A stretch of DNA of 64,000 nt from Kangiellaceae bacterium (GCA_013373015.1 JABXIQ010000023.1:22659-86658), one strand, 5' to 3'; counted from the stretch's first letter, positions 7,795 to 16,125 are shown. Notes: a model not told the origin generated them from the letters alone. Numbers and translations: made by a program.

Positions 7795-9903
7795 TTATAA
7801 TGTGATAGTGTTTGAACAAGCAGTTGTTGAACCTGTCTCACATACTTGGAATGTGTATGTAGAACGCTTGTTAACATTATAAGTTACAGAACCATCATTA
7901 GCTGTACTGTTATTGAATGAACCATTCACATATACATCAACATTTGTACCCGTTGCACCAGTCCAATTGATAGTCGCTTTGCGATTACCGTTAGAGCGGT
8001 ATCCTGATAAAGTAATATCTGCCACTGGAGGCTCAGATCCATCAGTTACTGTTACATTTTGAGTTGAAGTATCAGTAGCACCTTCATTATCAGTTACTGT
8101 TAGCGTTACTGAATAAGTGCCCGCAGAACTGAATGTATGGTTTGCTGTAGAGCCTGAGCCACCGAATGACCAAGCGTAAGAAGCAATTGAACCATCACTG
8201 TCAGAAGAGCCTGAACCATCGAAGCTACATGCTAAATCTGTACAGCTAAATGTGAAAGAAGCTGTAGGAGCTACGTTTGATGGAGGATTGCCACCGCCAC
8301 ACGCTTGAGTTGCAAGATAATCAACTGCTGCTTTAGCTTGAACTAGACCATAACCTGTTTTGTTGTCACGACCTGCTGTATCTAAGTCTAGCGCTGTTGT
8401 ATTCAAAGCATCACGAACTTCGGTTGCCGAACAACCAGTATGATGGCTCCATACCAATGCTGCTACCGCACTTACGTGAGGAGTCGCCATGGAAGTACCG
8501 TTATAGTATTCCCAGTCTTGATTTGCTACTTTTGACATCGAAGCAGATTGACCAACTTTAGCTAACAAAGCTTGGCCAGTTGCACGATCTACTGAAGCTG
8601 TCGGAATGCCGCTGATTTTGCCGTTGAAGTCAACCATGAATGGTGCTTGAAGACCTGGGCGAGCTGCATTTGAATAAATAATAATACCCTCTGCACCAGC
8701 ATCAGCACAGGCGTCTGCTGCGCGGTTTTCAGGATAGTTGTTTGCAGTAGAACTTGTGTTATCACCTTGGTTCTCGCCACGCTCAACTAAACAAATTTTA
8801 CCCGCCATGCTTGGGCAGTTATATGAAGTGCCAGAAGTCGTACAAGCACCTAAAGCACCAGAAGCTGAACCATCAGTATCTGCTGGAGCATAAGATAACG
8901 AGCTATTGTAGTAGATATGAGGAACAACGCCGTTAGCGAAGTAGTCAGTTCCACCCACGTCTAACTGAGCTAAACGACCATCACCAGCTACCGATGATAA
9001 TACCGCTTCACCAGGAGCAGAAATTTCTACTTGGTTAGTACGCTGAGAGAAATTCGCATGTTGGTTGTTGCTATCTACCGCTGCAACTGACACCACCGCA
9101 TCATAAGAGGCAGGATAAGAGTGCGATGTGTTACCATCATTACCTGCTGCTGCAATACTTAAAACACCTTGCGATTGGATATTGTTAAAGCCGTTCCGCT
9201 CGGTAATAGAGCTACCGCCGCCGCCAAGGCTCATGCTAATGATATTTGCACCTTGACTGACACACTCGTTGGCTGCATTGATCAAAGAAGACGAGTATGC
9301 CCAGGCACCATTTTCATCAAACACTTTAATAATGTGCAGTTGGATGTTGCCGTTTGGCATAACACCGACCACACCAGAGCCATTGGTCATGCCTGCGATC
9401 GTACCCGCAACGTGCGTTCCGTGTGAACCACCTTCCAGTACCGAACTCCAAACACCCGAACCTGAATCATTAGTGCCATTGACATTATTGCCGCTCAAAT
9501 CGCTGTTAGTAATATCATAACCAGAGTCGATGATACACACTTTGCGATTACCCGCCTGAGTGTCGGCCACTTGGTCTGCTTGCACTTTAGCTAAGCCATA
9601 AGGCGCTACTTCAGTGTTGTTAAGATTTGTTGCCAATAACTTACGCTTAAGATCCGTTTCAACATATTCAACGTTAGGATTATTGCGTAAACCGTTTACT
9701 GCGGCCGCAGGCATTTCAACCGCGAAAGCATTTAAGCTAGCAAGATCCACTTTCAATTCACCACCAGCTTTCGCTGCTGCGGCTTTAACCGATGGGCCTT
9801 TGCCATCTTTGAATTTTACGATCACTCGCTCTTGAGTGGCATGAGCAGAAACGCCCATGGCTAATAAGGTGGCTGCGCATGCCAACTTCATTTTAAGTTT
9901 CAT
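7795..9903 (-). CDS. Secreted S8 protease with PA insert, PKD and C-terminal beta domain
   Basis: Serine endopeptidase of 702 residues. Signal peptide (about 1-22), short I9 propeptide (about 25-90), catalytic domain with Asp126 (CIIDSGYD), His161 (SHGTHVAGT), Asn255 (AAGND) and Ser471 (NGTSMATPHVSA). A protease-associated (PA) domain is inserted between Asn and Ser at about 335-455 (KICLVERG, GIIIYSN). A PKD domain (about 540-625) and a small Cys-containing beta-rich C-terminal domain follow. Start ATG 9903 follows the GGGGGTAG leader. Its signal peptide (ACAATLLAMG) is nearly the same as that of S8 gene 4, which argues for duplication. Own promoter (9998-10026) and terminator. Confidence 0.95.
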   Translation of the reverse strand: MKLKMKLACAATLLAMGVSAHATQERVIVKFKDGKGPSVKAAAAKAGGELKVDLASLNAFAVEMPAAAVNGLRNNPNVEYVETDLKRKLLATNLNNTEVAPYGLAKVQADQVADTQAGNRKVCIIDSGYDITNSDLSGNNVNGTNDSGSGVWSSVLEGGSHGTHVAGTIAGMTNGSGVVGVMPNGNIQLHIIKVFDENGAWAYSSSLINAANECVSQGANIISMSLGGGGSSITERNGFNNIQSQGVLSIAAAGNDGNTSHSYPASYDAVVSVAAVDSNNQHANFSQRTNQVEISAPGEAVLSSVAGDGRLAQLDVGGTDYFANGVVPHIYYNSSLSYAPADTDGSASGALGACTTSGTSYNCPSMAGKICLVERGENQGDNTSSTANNYPENRAADACADAGAEGIIIYSNAARPGLQAPFMVDFNGKISGIPTASVDRATGQALLAKVGQSASMSKVANQDWEYYNGTSMATPHVSAVAALVWSHHTGCSATEVRDALNTTALDLDTAGRDNKTGYGLVQAKAAVDYLATQACGGGNPPSNVAPTASFTFSCTDLACSFDGSGSSDSDGSIASYAWSFGGSGSTANHTFSSAGTYSVTLTVTDNEGATDTSTQNVTVTDGSEPPVADITLSGYRSNGNRKATINWTGATGTNVDVYVNGSFNNSTANDGSVTYNVNKRSTYTFQVCETGSTTACSNTITL

Positions 9904-9908
9904 ATTTT

Positions 9909-9934
9909 CTACCCCCAGCTAATAAAAATTAGCT
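9909..9934 (-). promoter_or_regulatory. Leader hairpin plus GGGGGTAG element before S8 gene 3
   Basis: Perfect 7-bp stem AGCTAAT/ATTAGCT (9917-9923 with 9928-9934) closing a 4-nt loop, immediately followed on the minus strand by GGGGGTAG (9916-9909) and the ATG at 9903. The CTAGGA block just 5' matches S8 gene 2. Confidence 0.75.
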
Positions 9935-9997
9935 GTCCTAGTTATAGTGTCTAAGATAACTTTCTTTAATTACAATTAGTTATAGAAAGCAGCCAAT

Positions 9998-10026
9998 TTT
10001 ATATCAGCAGTTTTGCCTTCTATCAA
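9998..10026 (-). promoter_or_regulatory. Predicted sigma-70 promoter of S8 gene 3
   Basis: Minus-strand TTGATA (10026-10021), 17-bp spacer, TATAAA (10003-9998). Both hexamers are near consensus; expected start about 9991. Confidence 0.65.
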
Positions 10027-10066
10027 GCATTATTAATGCTTTTTCGTAAAATTTTACAAATTAGTT

Positions 10067-10084
10067 TTTCTAATCAATTAGAAA
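10067..10084. repeat. 18-bp palindrome upstream of S8 gene 3
   Basis: TTTCTAAT-CA-ATTAGAAA, a perfect palindrome about 40 bp upstream of the predicted -35 of S8 gene 3. Its TTTCTAA/TTAGAAA core also occurs inside the leader inverted repeat of S8 gene 1 (6014-6077). Operator function is a guess. Confidence 0.35.
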
Positions 10085-10117
10085 TCTTCAAACTGGCACA
10101 ATTTACTTTTTTGGCAT

Positions 10118-10150
10118 AAAAAAAGGCAGGTATTACACCTGCCTTTTTTA
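10118..10150 (-). terminator. Rho-independent terminator of S8 gene 4
   Basis: GGCAGGT/ACCTGCC stem with a 5-nt loop, flanked by an A-run and a T-run; downstream of the stop at 10167 on the minus strand. Confidence 0.94.
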
Positions 10151-10166
10151 TCTTTCTAGTCAGTGA

Positions 10167-11771
10167 TTAACCACACTTTCTAGGACCACCTTTACATGGC
10201 TCTGGCTCTGGATCTGTACCGCCACCATTATCACCAGTACAACCATTAACTGTTAAGTAATCGCTAGCTGCTTTAGCTTTTACGATACCATAACCGAAGT
10301 GAACGTCATGGCCTGGATCACCAATGTCTTGAGCTGAAGCTTTTAATGCTGCTCGAATTTCTTCACCGCTACACGATGGGTGATTTGACCAAACAAGAGC
10401 TGCTGCACCAGCAACTGTTGGAGTTGCCATAGAAGTACCCGAGAACACAGCATAGTCACCAGCTGTTGCATCAACAGTTACGTTTGAAGCACCAATTAAA
10501 GTTGCACGGTCTTCTTGCGCCGCACCTACAGCTGGGATAGAAGTAGTTACGCCTGTGATGTCCATGTAAATCATACCTGGCTCATTGTTGATAACAACCG
10601 CACCTACACCACCTGAAGCGCCACAGTTATTAATCTTATCTGCAAAAGAAATGTTACCACGGTCGATAACACATACTTTACCGTTAGCACCTGAATCTAC
10701 CGCTTCAGCTGTACCCATGTGATAACCAGCAGCATTCGCAAAGCCCGTGTTTGTAGTTGAAGAAGCAGCAACACCAGCGCCATCAGCAGTTACTGCAGCT
10801 ACAGCACCTGTACCAGCTGGAACTGTTGACAATACATCTTCACCGCCACCTGAAATTTCTACACAGATTCTTTCGTTAGTAGTAGCATTTTTACCACGAC
10901 CTGAAGTACAAGAAGGGTATTGAGAAGCAGCATATTTACCGTCATCTTTATTTACGCCACCAACCATCATTGATGCTTCATAACCCGCTGGGTATGAACG
11001 AGTAGTATTACCATCATTACCAGCAGCTACTAAGACTAAACCACCGTTATTTACGAAGTTAGTGATAGCATTTTCTTCGATAGAGTTAGCTGCACCGCCG
11101 CCTAAAGACATATTGATGATGTTTGCGCCTGCTTGAGCACACTTGTTCACCGCTTGAGCTAAATCAGAAGAGTAGCCCCAACCAGCGTCGTTGAATACTT
11201 TAATGATGTGCATATCAACACCTGGAGCAACACCAATGATACCAACACCATTGTCCGCTGCACCAATAGTACCTGCTACGTGAGTACCGTGGGCGCCGCC
11301 GTCACGGAACCAATCGCCAGTACCTGAGTCACTGTCACCAGTAATTACTGAGAAATCAAAATCGTTGTTACGACCACCAGTTTCGCCCGTATCACGCGCT
11401 AAACCAGAATCAACAACACACACTTTCATGCCTGCGTTTTTGTTTAACGTTAACTGGTCGCCTTGAGCTTGCAGATAGTTGTATGGAAGAACCTGAACGC
11501 TGTTAGGATTACCAGCGCTATCCGCAAAGCCCATCAAACGACGCTCTGCGTCAACTTCCATTGCTTTGAAGCCTTTCTTGCCGCGCATCGCGCTTTTGCC
11601 ATTCTCGTCTAACTCAACCGCGAACCAGCCGTTGCCGTCAACAAGAACTTTATGACCTTTTTTAAGACCTTGGCCATTTGAATCATAAGAAACGATCATA
11701 CGCTCAGCGTGAGCCGCTGAACCTAGAGCTAATAAAGTGGCTGCGCAAGCCATTTTTACTTTAAAAGACAT
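10167..11771 (-). CDS. Secreted S8 protease with PA insert
   Basis: Serine endopeptidase of 534 residues. Signal peptide (about 1-22), an unusually short propeptide-like segment (about 24-80), catalytic domain with Asp121 (CVVDSGLA), His161 (AHGTHVAGT), Asn252 (AAGND) and Ser446 (SGTSMATPTVAG), with a PA-like insert (about 345-430; KVCVIDRGN, AVVINNEPG) between Asn and Ser. The C-terminus is a short acidic, Pro-rich and Cys-containing tail (TDPEPEPCKGGPRKCG) instead of a PKD domain. The Ser motif has PTVAG where the paralogs have PHV. Its upstream region is the most elaborate of the four. Confidence 0.94.
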   Translation of the reverse strand: MSFKVKMACAATLLALGSAAHAERMIVSYDSNGQGLKKGHKVLVDGNGWFAVELDENGKSAMRGKKGFKAMEVDAERRLMGFADSAGNPNSVQVLPYNYLQAQGDQLTLNKNAGMKVCVVDSGLARDTGETGGRNNDFDFSVITGDSDSGTGDWFRDGGAHGTHVAGTIGAADNGVGIIGVAPGVDMHIIKVFNDAGWGYSSDLAQAVNKCAQAGANIINMSLGGGAANSIEENAITNFVNNGGLVLVAAGNDGNTTRSYPAGYEASMMVGGVNKDDGKYAASQYPSCTSGRGKNATTNERICVEISGGGEDVLSTVPAGTGAVAAVTADGAGVAASSTTNTGFANAAGYHMGTAEAVDSGANGKVCVIDRGNISFADKINNCGASGGVGAVVINNEPGMIYMDITGVTTSIPAVGAAQEDRATLIGASNVTVDATAGDYAVFSGTSMATPTVAGAAALVWSNHPSCSGEEIRAALKASAQDIGDPGHDVHFGYGIVKAKAASDYLTVNGCTGDNGGGTDPEPEPCKGGPRKCG

Positions 11772-11774
11772 TTA

Positions 11775-11797
11775 CCTACCCCTCGTAGTGTCACTAC
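11775..11797 (-). promoter_or_regulatory. Leader hairpin plus GGGGTAGG element before S8 gene 4
   Basis: GTAGT-GTC-ACTAC palindromic stem (11785-11797), then on the minus strand GAGGGGTAGG (reaching 11775) and ATG at 11771. Same arrangement as in the three paralogous leaders, with a different stem sequence. Confidence 0.7.
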
Positions 11798-11841
11798 ATT
11801 AAGAATTTATTCGTCTGTGCTCAATATTTCATTAGCACAAA

Positions 11842-11892
11842 AAACCCCATTTGCTATGGATGCAAATTTCTCAATTCTTTCCATAGCAAATG
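11842..11892 (-). terminator. Terminator-like hairpin: uvrD terminator or leader attenuator of S8 gene 4
   Basis: Perfect 13-bp inverted repeat CATTTGCTATGGA (11848-11860) and TCCATAGCAAATG (11880-11892), 19-nt loop, followed on the minus strand by GGG and a run of six T. It is about 260 nt after the uvrD stop, so it may end that transcript. However, the promoter predicted at 11904-11932 would place it at the very start of the S8 gene 4 mRNA, where it could attenuate transcription. Confidence 0.6.
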
Positions 11893-11903
11893 AGGCGAGT
11901 TTG

Positions 11904-11932
11904 ATTAAACAAAAAGATCTAGAGCAGATCAA
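11904..11932 (-). promoter_or_regulatory. Predicted sigma-70 promoter of S8 gene 4
   Basis: Minus-strand TTGATC (11932-11927), 17-bp spacer, TTTAAT (11909-11904). Expected start about 11897, just before the 13-bp hairpin. Confidence 0.45.
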
Positions 11933-11976
11933 GGATTATTTTAATTAATTCTGTGAATTAGTTAAATTAATGTGAA

Positions 11977-12016
11977 TGTATCAAGAATCTATCACTATTG
12001 TATCAAAATGTATCAA
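11977..12016. promoter_or_regulatory. Four helically phased TGTATCAA direct repeats
   Basis: TGTATCAA (11977), TCTATCAC (11988), TGTATCAA (11999) and TGTATCAA (12009) occur in direct orientation at 11, 11 and 10 bp, so all four face the same side of the helix. The array is about 80-120 bp upstream of the predicted start of S8 gene 4. The pattern is that of tandem sites for an OmpR/PhoB-type response regulator; the factor is unknown. The hexamer read on the minus strand resembles a -35 box, but no suitable -10 sits at the right spacing. Confidence 0.55.
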
Positions 12017-12061
12017 TTTAGATCTTGTTGCTAGTAAGTTTCGGTACAAGCTAGATCATTT

Positions 12062-12077
12062 TGTGAACTTGATCACA
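12062..12077. promoter_or_regulatory. CRP (cAMP receptor protein) binding site
   Basis: TGTGA-ACTTGA-TCACA matches both CRP half-sites perfectly with the correct 6-bp spacer. It lies about 165-180 bp upstream of the predicted start of S8 gene 4, beyond the phased repeats. A crp gene is in this window (30926-31561). The distance suggests cooperation with another factor rather than simple class I or II activation. Confidence 0.6.
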
Positions 12078-12152
12078 TCTGACCTGTTGAGCAGTGTAAA
12101 AACACCTGACAATGCACATTTGCATTTTATTAGAAATAATTATGTTTAATGA

Positions 12153-14327
12153 TTAGCTTGCTGGCTCTAGTTTGGCGTAAGCCAACATTAATTTCTTAAG
12201 TCCTTGTTTTTCAAAGTTAACTTGAACTGATGCTTGCGGTCCGTCACCTTCGTAATTGATGATAATGCCGCGACCAAACTTTGGATGTTGCACCAACTGG
12301 CCTAAATGGAAGCCATCTGGGCCTTTAGGGCGGATCGGCGACTGTTTAACAAAGGCGGGACGCGATACTTGAGTATTGAGCCTAACCTCACTTAGCAATT
12401 CGGAAGGAATTTCACGCACAAAACGCGAAACCTGCGGATAAGTTTCTCGACCAAATAAGCGGCGTTTTTCTGCGTATGTCAGATAAAGCTGTTGCATAGC
12501 GCGAGTAATGCCCACATAAGCTAAGCGCCGCTCTTCTTCTAAGCCACCAGGCTCATCCAATGACATTTGATGCGGGAAGAGTTTTTCTTCCACACCAGCA
12601 ATAAACACTAATGGAAATTCCAAACCTTTGGCCGAGTGCAATGTCATCATTTGAACGGATTCTTGATATTCTTCTGCTTGGGTATCGCCTGCCTCTAACG
12701 AAGCATGTGATAAGAAAGCGGTTAATGGTGTCATATCGGGTAATTCTTCAGGCACCACCTCATCAGGATCAAACTCACGAGTAGCATTGACTAACTCCTG
12801 TAAGTTCTCTTTACGCGCCTGACCTTTCTCACCCTTTTCTTTGCCATAATGCTCAAGCAAACCTGAGTGTTCAATAACAATTTCGGTTTGCGCCCATAAA
12901 TCAAGTTCTTGAGTGCTACTATTAAGCTCATTGATCAGGCCTAGAAAGTTAGCCATTGCCGTACGCGCTCTTGGTGGTAATAGTTGCTCCACCACCATTT
13001 TATGCGCAGCATGCCATAACGAAGTTTGATCTTGTCGCGCTTGGCCACGAACGAGATCCACAGACTTCTCACCTAAACCTCTGGTCGGTAAATTGACCAC
13101 TCGCTCAAAAGCTGCATCATCATCACGATTGGCCATTAAACGCATATAGGCTAAAGTATCTTTAATTTCCGCTCGCTCGAAGAAGCGCAAACCACCATAA
13201 ATACGGTAAGGAATACCGCGATACAGCATTGATTCTTCTAAGATCCGTGACTGAGCATTGGAGCGATACAATATGGCGATATCATTATAACTATTACCCT
13301 GTTGTACCCAATCTTCAATACGTGCAGCTATAAAACGAGCTTCTTCTTGCTCATTAAAGGCCGCATACAAGGCAATTGGCTCCCCCTCATTACCTTCGGT
13401 CCATAAGTTCTTGCCCATACGTTCACTATTGTGAGCAATCACCGCATTAGCCGCTTTCAGAATAGTTGAGGTGGAGCGATAGTTCTGCTCTAAGCGAGAA
13501 ACTTTGCAATCTGGGAAATCTTTTTCGAACTGTTGAATATTTTCAATCTTAGCGCCACGCCAGCCATAGATAGACTGATCATCATCTCCAACGATAGTAA
13601 TTCGATTGTTGTCATGGCATAACAATCGAATCCAAGCATACTGTATGGCATTGGTATCTTGAAACTCATCCACCAGAATATGCTTAAAACGCTCACGGTA
13701 ATGAGCCAGCAAATGTGGATTGTTGGCCCACAATTCATAGGCTCGCAGCAACAGTTCGTTAAAATCGACTAAACCCGCCGTTTTACAGGCTTCTTCATAG
13801 GCATAATAAACTTTAACCATGGTGCTAATAAAAAAATCACCATGATGATGAATATCTTTAGGTCGCAAACCCTCGTCTTTCTTGGCATTGATAAACCACT
13901 GAGCTTGCTTGGGTTGCCATTCGTTTTCATCAAGATTGAGTTCTTTCATCACGCGTTTGACCACGCGCAACTGATCTTGTGAATCCAAAATCTGGAACCC
14001 TTCTGGCAAACCCGCATCTTTATAATGAGCACGCAATAAACGATGAGCAATCGAATGAAAGGTCCCGACCCACATACCGCGCGCAGGCATGGCCAACATA
14101 TCTTCAATGCGCCCTAACATTTCGCGTGCAGCCTTGTTGGTAAAGGTTACGGCTAAGATCGCATGAGCCGAAATTTGCTCCACTTTAACTAACCAGGCAA
14201 TACGATGAACCAACACTCGTGTTTTACCCGAGCCAGCACCTGCCAACACCAATAAGGCTTTGTTAGGGGCGGTTACAGCTTCTTTCTGTGCGTCATTTAA
14301 CGCTTCAATGATGTGTGAGGGATCCAT
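12153..14327 (-). CDS. uvrD: DNA helicase II UvrD
   Basis: Superfamily 1A 3'-5' helicase for nucleotide excision and mismatch repair, 724 residues, the normal length. Walker A AGAGSGKT lies near residue 30; the Walker B region is DEFQDTN; DDDQSIYGWRGA and the C-terminal YVGITRAMQ motif are present. The last about 45 residues (HPKFGRG onward) form the small C-terminal domain that contacts RNA polymerase in E. coli UvrD. In enterics uvrD directly follows yigB; here two plus-strand genes (14368-16125) separate them. It is divergent from the gene at 14368 with 40 bp between. Confidence 0.97.
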   Translation of the reverse strand: MDPSHIIEALNDAQKEAVTAPNKALLVLAGAGSGKTRVLVHRIAWLVKVEQISAHAILAVTFTNKAAREMLGRIEDMLAMPARGMWVGTFHSIAHRLLRAHYKDAGLPEGFQILDSQDQLRVVKRVMKELNLDENEWQPKQAQWFINAKKDEGLRPKDIHHHGDFFISTMVKVYYAYEEACKTAGLVDFNELLLRAYELWANNPHLLAHYRERFKHILVDEFQDTNAIQYAWIRLLCHDNNRITIVGDDDQSIYGWRGAKIENIQQFEKDFPDCKVSRLEQNYRSTSTILKAANAVIAHNSERMGKNLWTEGNEGEPIALYAAFNEQEEARFIAARIEDWVQQGNSYNDIAILYRSNAQSRILEESMLYRGIPYRIYGGLRFFERAEIKDTLAYMRLMANRDDDAAFERVVNLPTRGLGEKSVDLVRGQARQDQTSLWHAAHKMVVEQLLPPRARTAMANFLGLINELNSSTQELDLWAQTEIVIEHSGLLEHYGKEKGEKGQARKENLQELVNATREFDPDEVVPEELPDMTPLTAFLSHASLEAGDTQAEEYQESVQMMTLHSAKGLEFPLVFIAGVEEKLFPHQMSLDEPGGLEEERRLAYVGITRAMQQLYLTYAEKRRLFGRETYPQVSRFVREIPSELLSEVRLNTQVSRPAFVKQSPIRPKGPDGFHLGQLVQHPKFGRGIIINYEGDGPQASVQVNFEKQGLKKLMLAYAKLEPAS

Positions 14328-14367
14328 TTAGGGTATGCTTGGTTTATAAGATTTATCGGACCATTGT

Positions 14368-15126
14368 ATGAAAAAAGCGCTGTTATTTTTACCCTTTTTA
14401 TTAATTTCTTGTAAAACGGTTAATAATTCATCAACCGAGATCGATTCAGAGCCCGTTGCACGTGCCTATTATTTACAAAAACAAGCCGTAGAACAGCAAC
14501 TCGATCAAGATAGTATTATTGGCTATAAAGCAGGATTAACCAGCACTGCAGGGCAACAAAAATTTTCCGTCAACGAGCCTGTGGCAGGGGTATTGTTTAA
14601 AAGTGGACTTGCTTTTGAACGCAATGTTTATCAACTCGAACACTATCAAAAACTGATGTTGGAAACGGAAATCGGCTTTATATTAAGCCAAGACATTAAA
14701 CAAACTGTCATTCAATCTAACTTATCCGATTACATTGAGCGTGTCGTCCCCGCCATCGAGCTTCCCGACTTGAACTATCCTGATTTATCAAAAGTTACGG
14801 GACAAATCCTTATCCAGACTAATGTTGCCTCAAATCACGTATTGATCGGCAAGGGCAAACCTTTTTCAGAGGTTTCATTGAACGGAATAGCAGCTAAACT
14901 TACTCGTAATGGTAATTTAGTCATATCAGGTCATGCCAATGATGCAATGGGTGATCAGCTTGTTGCATTAGAATGGTTGATCAATCGTTTGCTTAAAAAT
15001 GGTTATTCGCTTAAAAAAGGCGATCTGTTAATCACAGGCGCGCTGGGAAAGATGATTGCTGCTGAACGTGGCCAGTATGATGCTGACTTTGCTCAGCTCG
15101 GGAAGTTAGCTTTTTCTATTCGCTAA
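14368..15126 (+). CDS. Lipoprotein with FAH/2-keto-4-pentenoate hydratase fold
   Basis: 252 residues. The N-terminus is a lipoprotein signal with lipobox LISC near residue 15, so the product should be anchored to a membrane on the periplasmic side. The rest resembles the MhpD/fumarylacetoacetase superfamily: GYKAGLT near 47, GVLFKSG near 70, a metal-binding E-x-E in METEIGFIL near 95, and PAIELPDL near 125. Members of that family are normally cytoplasmic Mg2+ enzymes of aromatic meta-cleavage pathways; no such pathway gene is nearby. Metal ligands appear kept, so catalytic activity is possible, but the substrate is unknown. The next gene follows after 39 nt in the same direction. Confidence 0.75.
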   Translation: MKKALLFLPFLLISCKTVNNSSTEIDSEPVARAYYLQKQAVEQQLDQDSIIGYKAGLTSTAGQQKFSVNEPVAGVLFKSGLAFERNVYQLEHYQKLMLETEIGFILSQDIKQTVIQSNLSDYIERVVPAIELPDLNYPDLSKVTGQILIQTNVASNHVLIGKGKPFSEVSLNGIAAKLTRNGNLVISGHANDAMGDQLVALEWLINRLLKNGYSLKKGDLLITGALGKMIAAERGQYDADFAQLGKLAFSIR

Positions 15127-15165
15127 TTACAACTGTAAAAAAGTACAAGTTAATAAGATAAAACT

Positions 15166-16125
15166 ATGAAAGCCGTATTATTAGATGCCGATACACTAGG
15201 TCAATGGCAAGCCGATCAAGATATTGAAACCAATGTTAATTTGTTACCACTAAGCGAATGTTTTGAACAGCTCGATATTTATGGGTTAACAAAGCCAGAG
15301 CAGGTTATAGAACGCTGCCAAGATAAAGAGGTTATTATTACTAATAAAGTGGTTATTGACCGTAGTCTAATGCAGCAATTGCCACAATTGAAAGTGATTC
15401 AACTTGCGGCAACAGGTATGAACAATATTGACTTAATTGCCGCTAAGGAAATGGGCATTCAATGTTTTAACGTGGCAGATTATTCTACCTTTGCCGTTGC
15501 TCAATTAACCCTATCTTTTATCCTGAATGCCGCTAACCGAACCTGCGAACATCATCTACTAACTAAAAGTGGCGCTTGGCAACAAAGCCGCATGTTTACG
15601 CTGACCAACTACCCCACTATGGAAGTTGCTGGCAAAAATTTACTGCTGATTGGATACGGTAATATCGGAAAGAAAGTTGAGCAACTTGCTCGTGCTTTTG
15701 ACATGAAAGTTCAAGTGGCCAATATTCCTGGGCGACCCTTTAGAGAGAATCAAATTGGTTTACAAGAATCCTTACCTCAAGCCGATTTTGTATCACTGCA
15801 TTGTCCGCTTACTGATGAAACCAAACATCTGGTAAACTCCGATTTTTTAAGACAAATGAAATCAACGGCTCATTTGATCAATACTGCTCGTGGCCCGATT
15901 ATTGACGAGACTGCTTTAGCTGAAGCATTAATTAACAGGCAAATCGCCGGCGCAAGTTTAGATGTCTTATCTCAAGAACCGCCTAGCCCCGATAATCCAT
16001 TACTGCAAGACAAGGTACCCAACATTATTATTACCCCGCACATTGCATGGGCAAGCTTCGAAGCAAAACAAAGATTGATCGAAGGAATGGTTAATAATCT
16101 TAAGTCATTAAATAACGTTGATTAA
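15166..16125 (+). CDS. D-2-hydroxyacid dehydrogenase (hydroxypyruvate/glyoxylate reductase-like)
   Basis: NAD(P)H-dependent reductase of 2-ketoacids, 319 residues, cytoplasmic. The Rossmann motif GYGNIG is at about 163-168. The catalytic Arg242 (NTARGPIID), Glu271 (SQEPPSPDNPL) and His292 (TPHIAW) are all present. The closest known type is hydroxypyruvate/glycerate dehydrogenase (HprA); substrate is not settled by sequence alone. It is probably cotranscribed with the upstream lipoprotein gene. Its last 18 bp overlap the convergent HAD phosphatase gene. Confidence 0.88.
   Translation: MKAVLLDADTLGQWQADQDIETNVNLLPLSECFEQLDIYGLTKPEQVIERCQDKEVIITNKVVIDRSLMQQLPQLKVIQLAATGMNNIDLIAAKEMGIQCFNVADYSTFAVAQLTLSFILNAANRTCEHHLLTKSGAWQQSRMFTLTNYPTMEVAGKNLLLIGYGNIGKKVEQLARAFDMKVQVANIPGRPFRENQIGLQESLPQADFVSLHCPLTDETKHLVNSDFLRQMKSTAHLINTARGPIIDETALAEALINRQIAGASLDVLSQEPPSPDNPLLQDKVPNIIITPHIAWASFEAKQRLIEGMVNNLKSLNNVD

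Noticed and set aside
4069..11771. The protease cluster as part of a toxin maturation or bacteriocin system
   Set aside because: No precursor peptide, transporter or immunity gene accompanies the proteases; accessory domains fit nutrient degradation.
11977..12016. TGTATCAA repeats as a CRISPR-like or simple tandem repeat
   Set aside because: Units are 8 bp with short variable gaps and no spacer structure; the phasing points to protein binding instead.
11977..12016. The repeats as four overlapping -35 boxes (TTGATA on the minus strand)
   Set aside because: No convincing -10 hexamer occurs 16-18 bp downstream of any of them.
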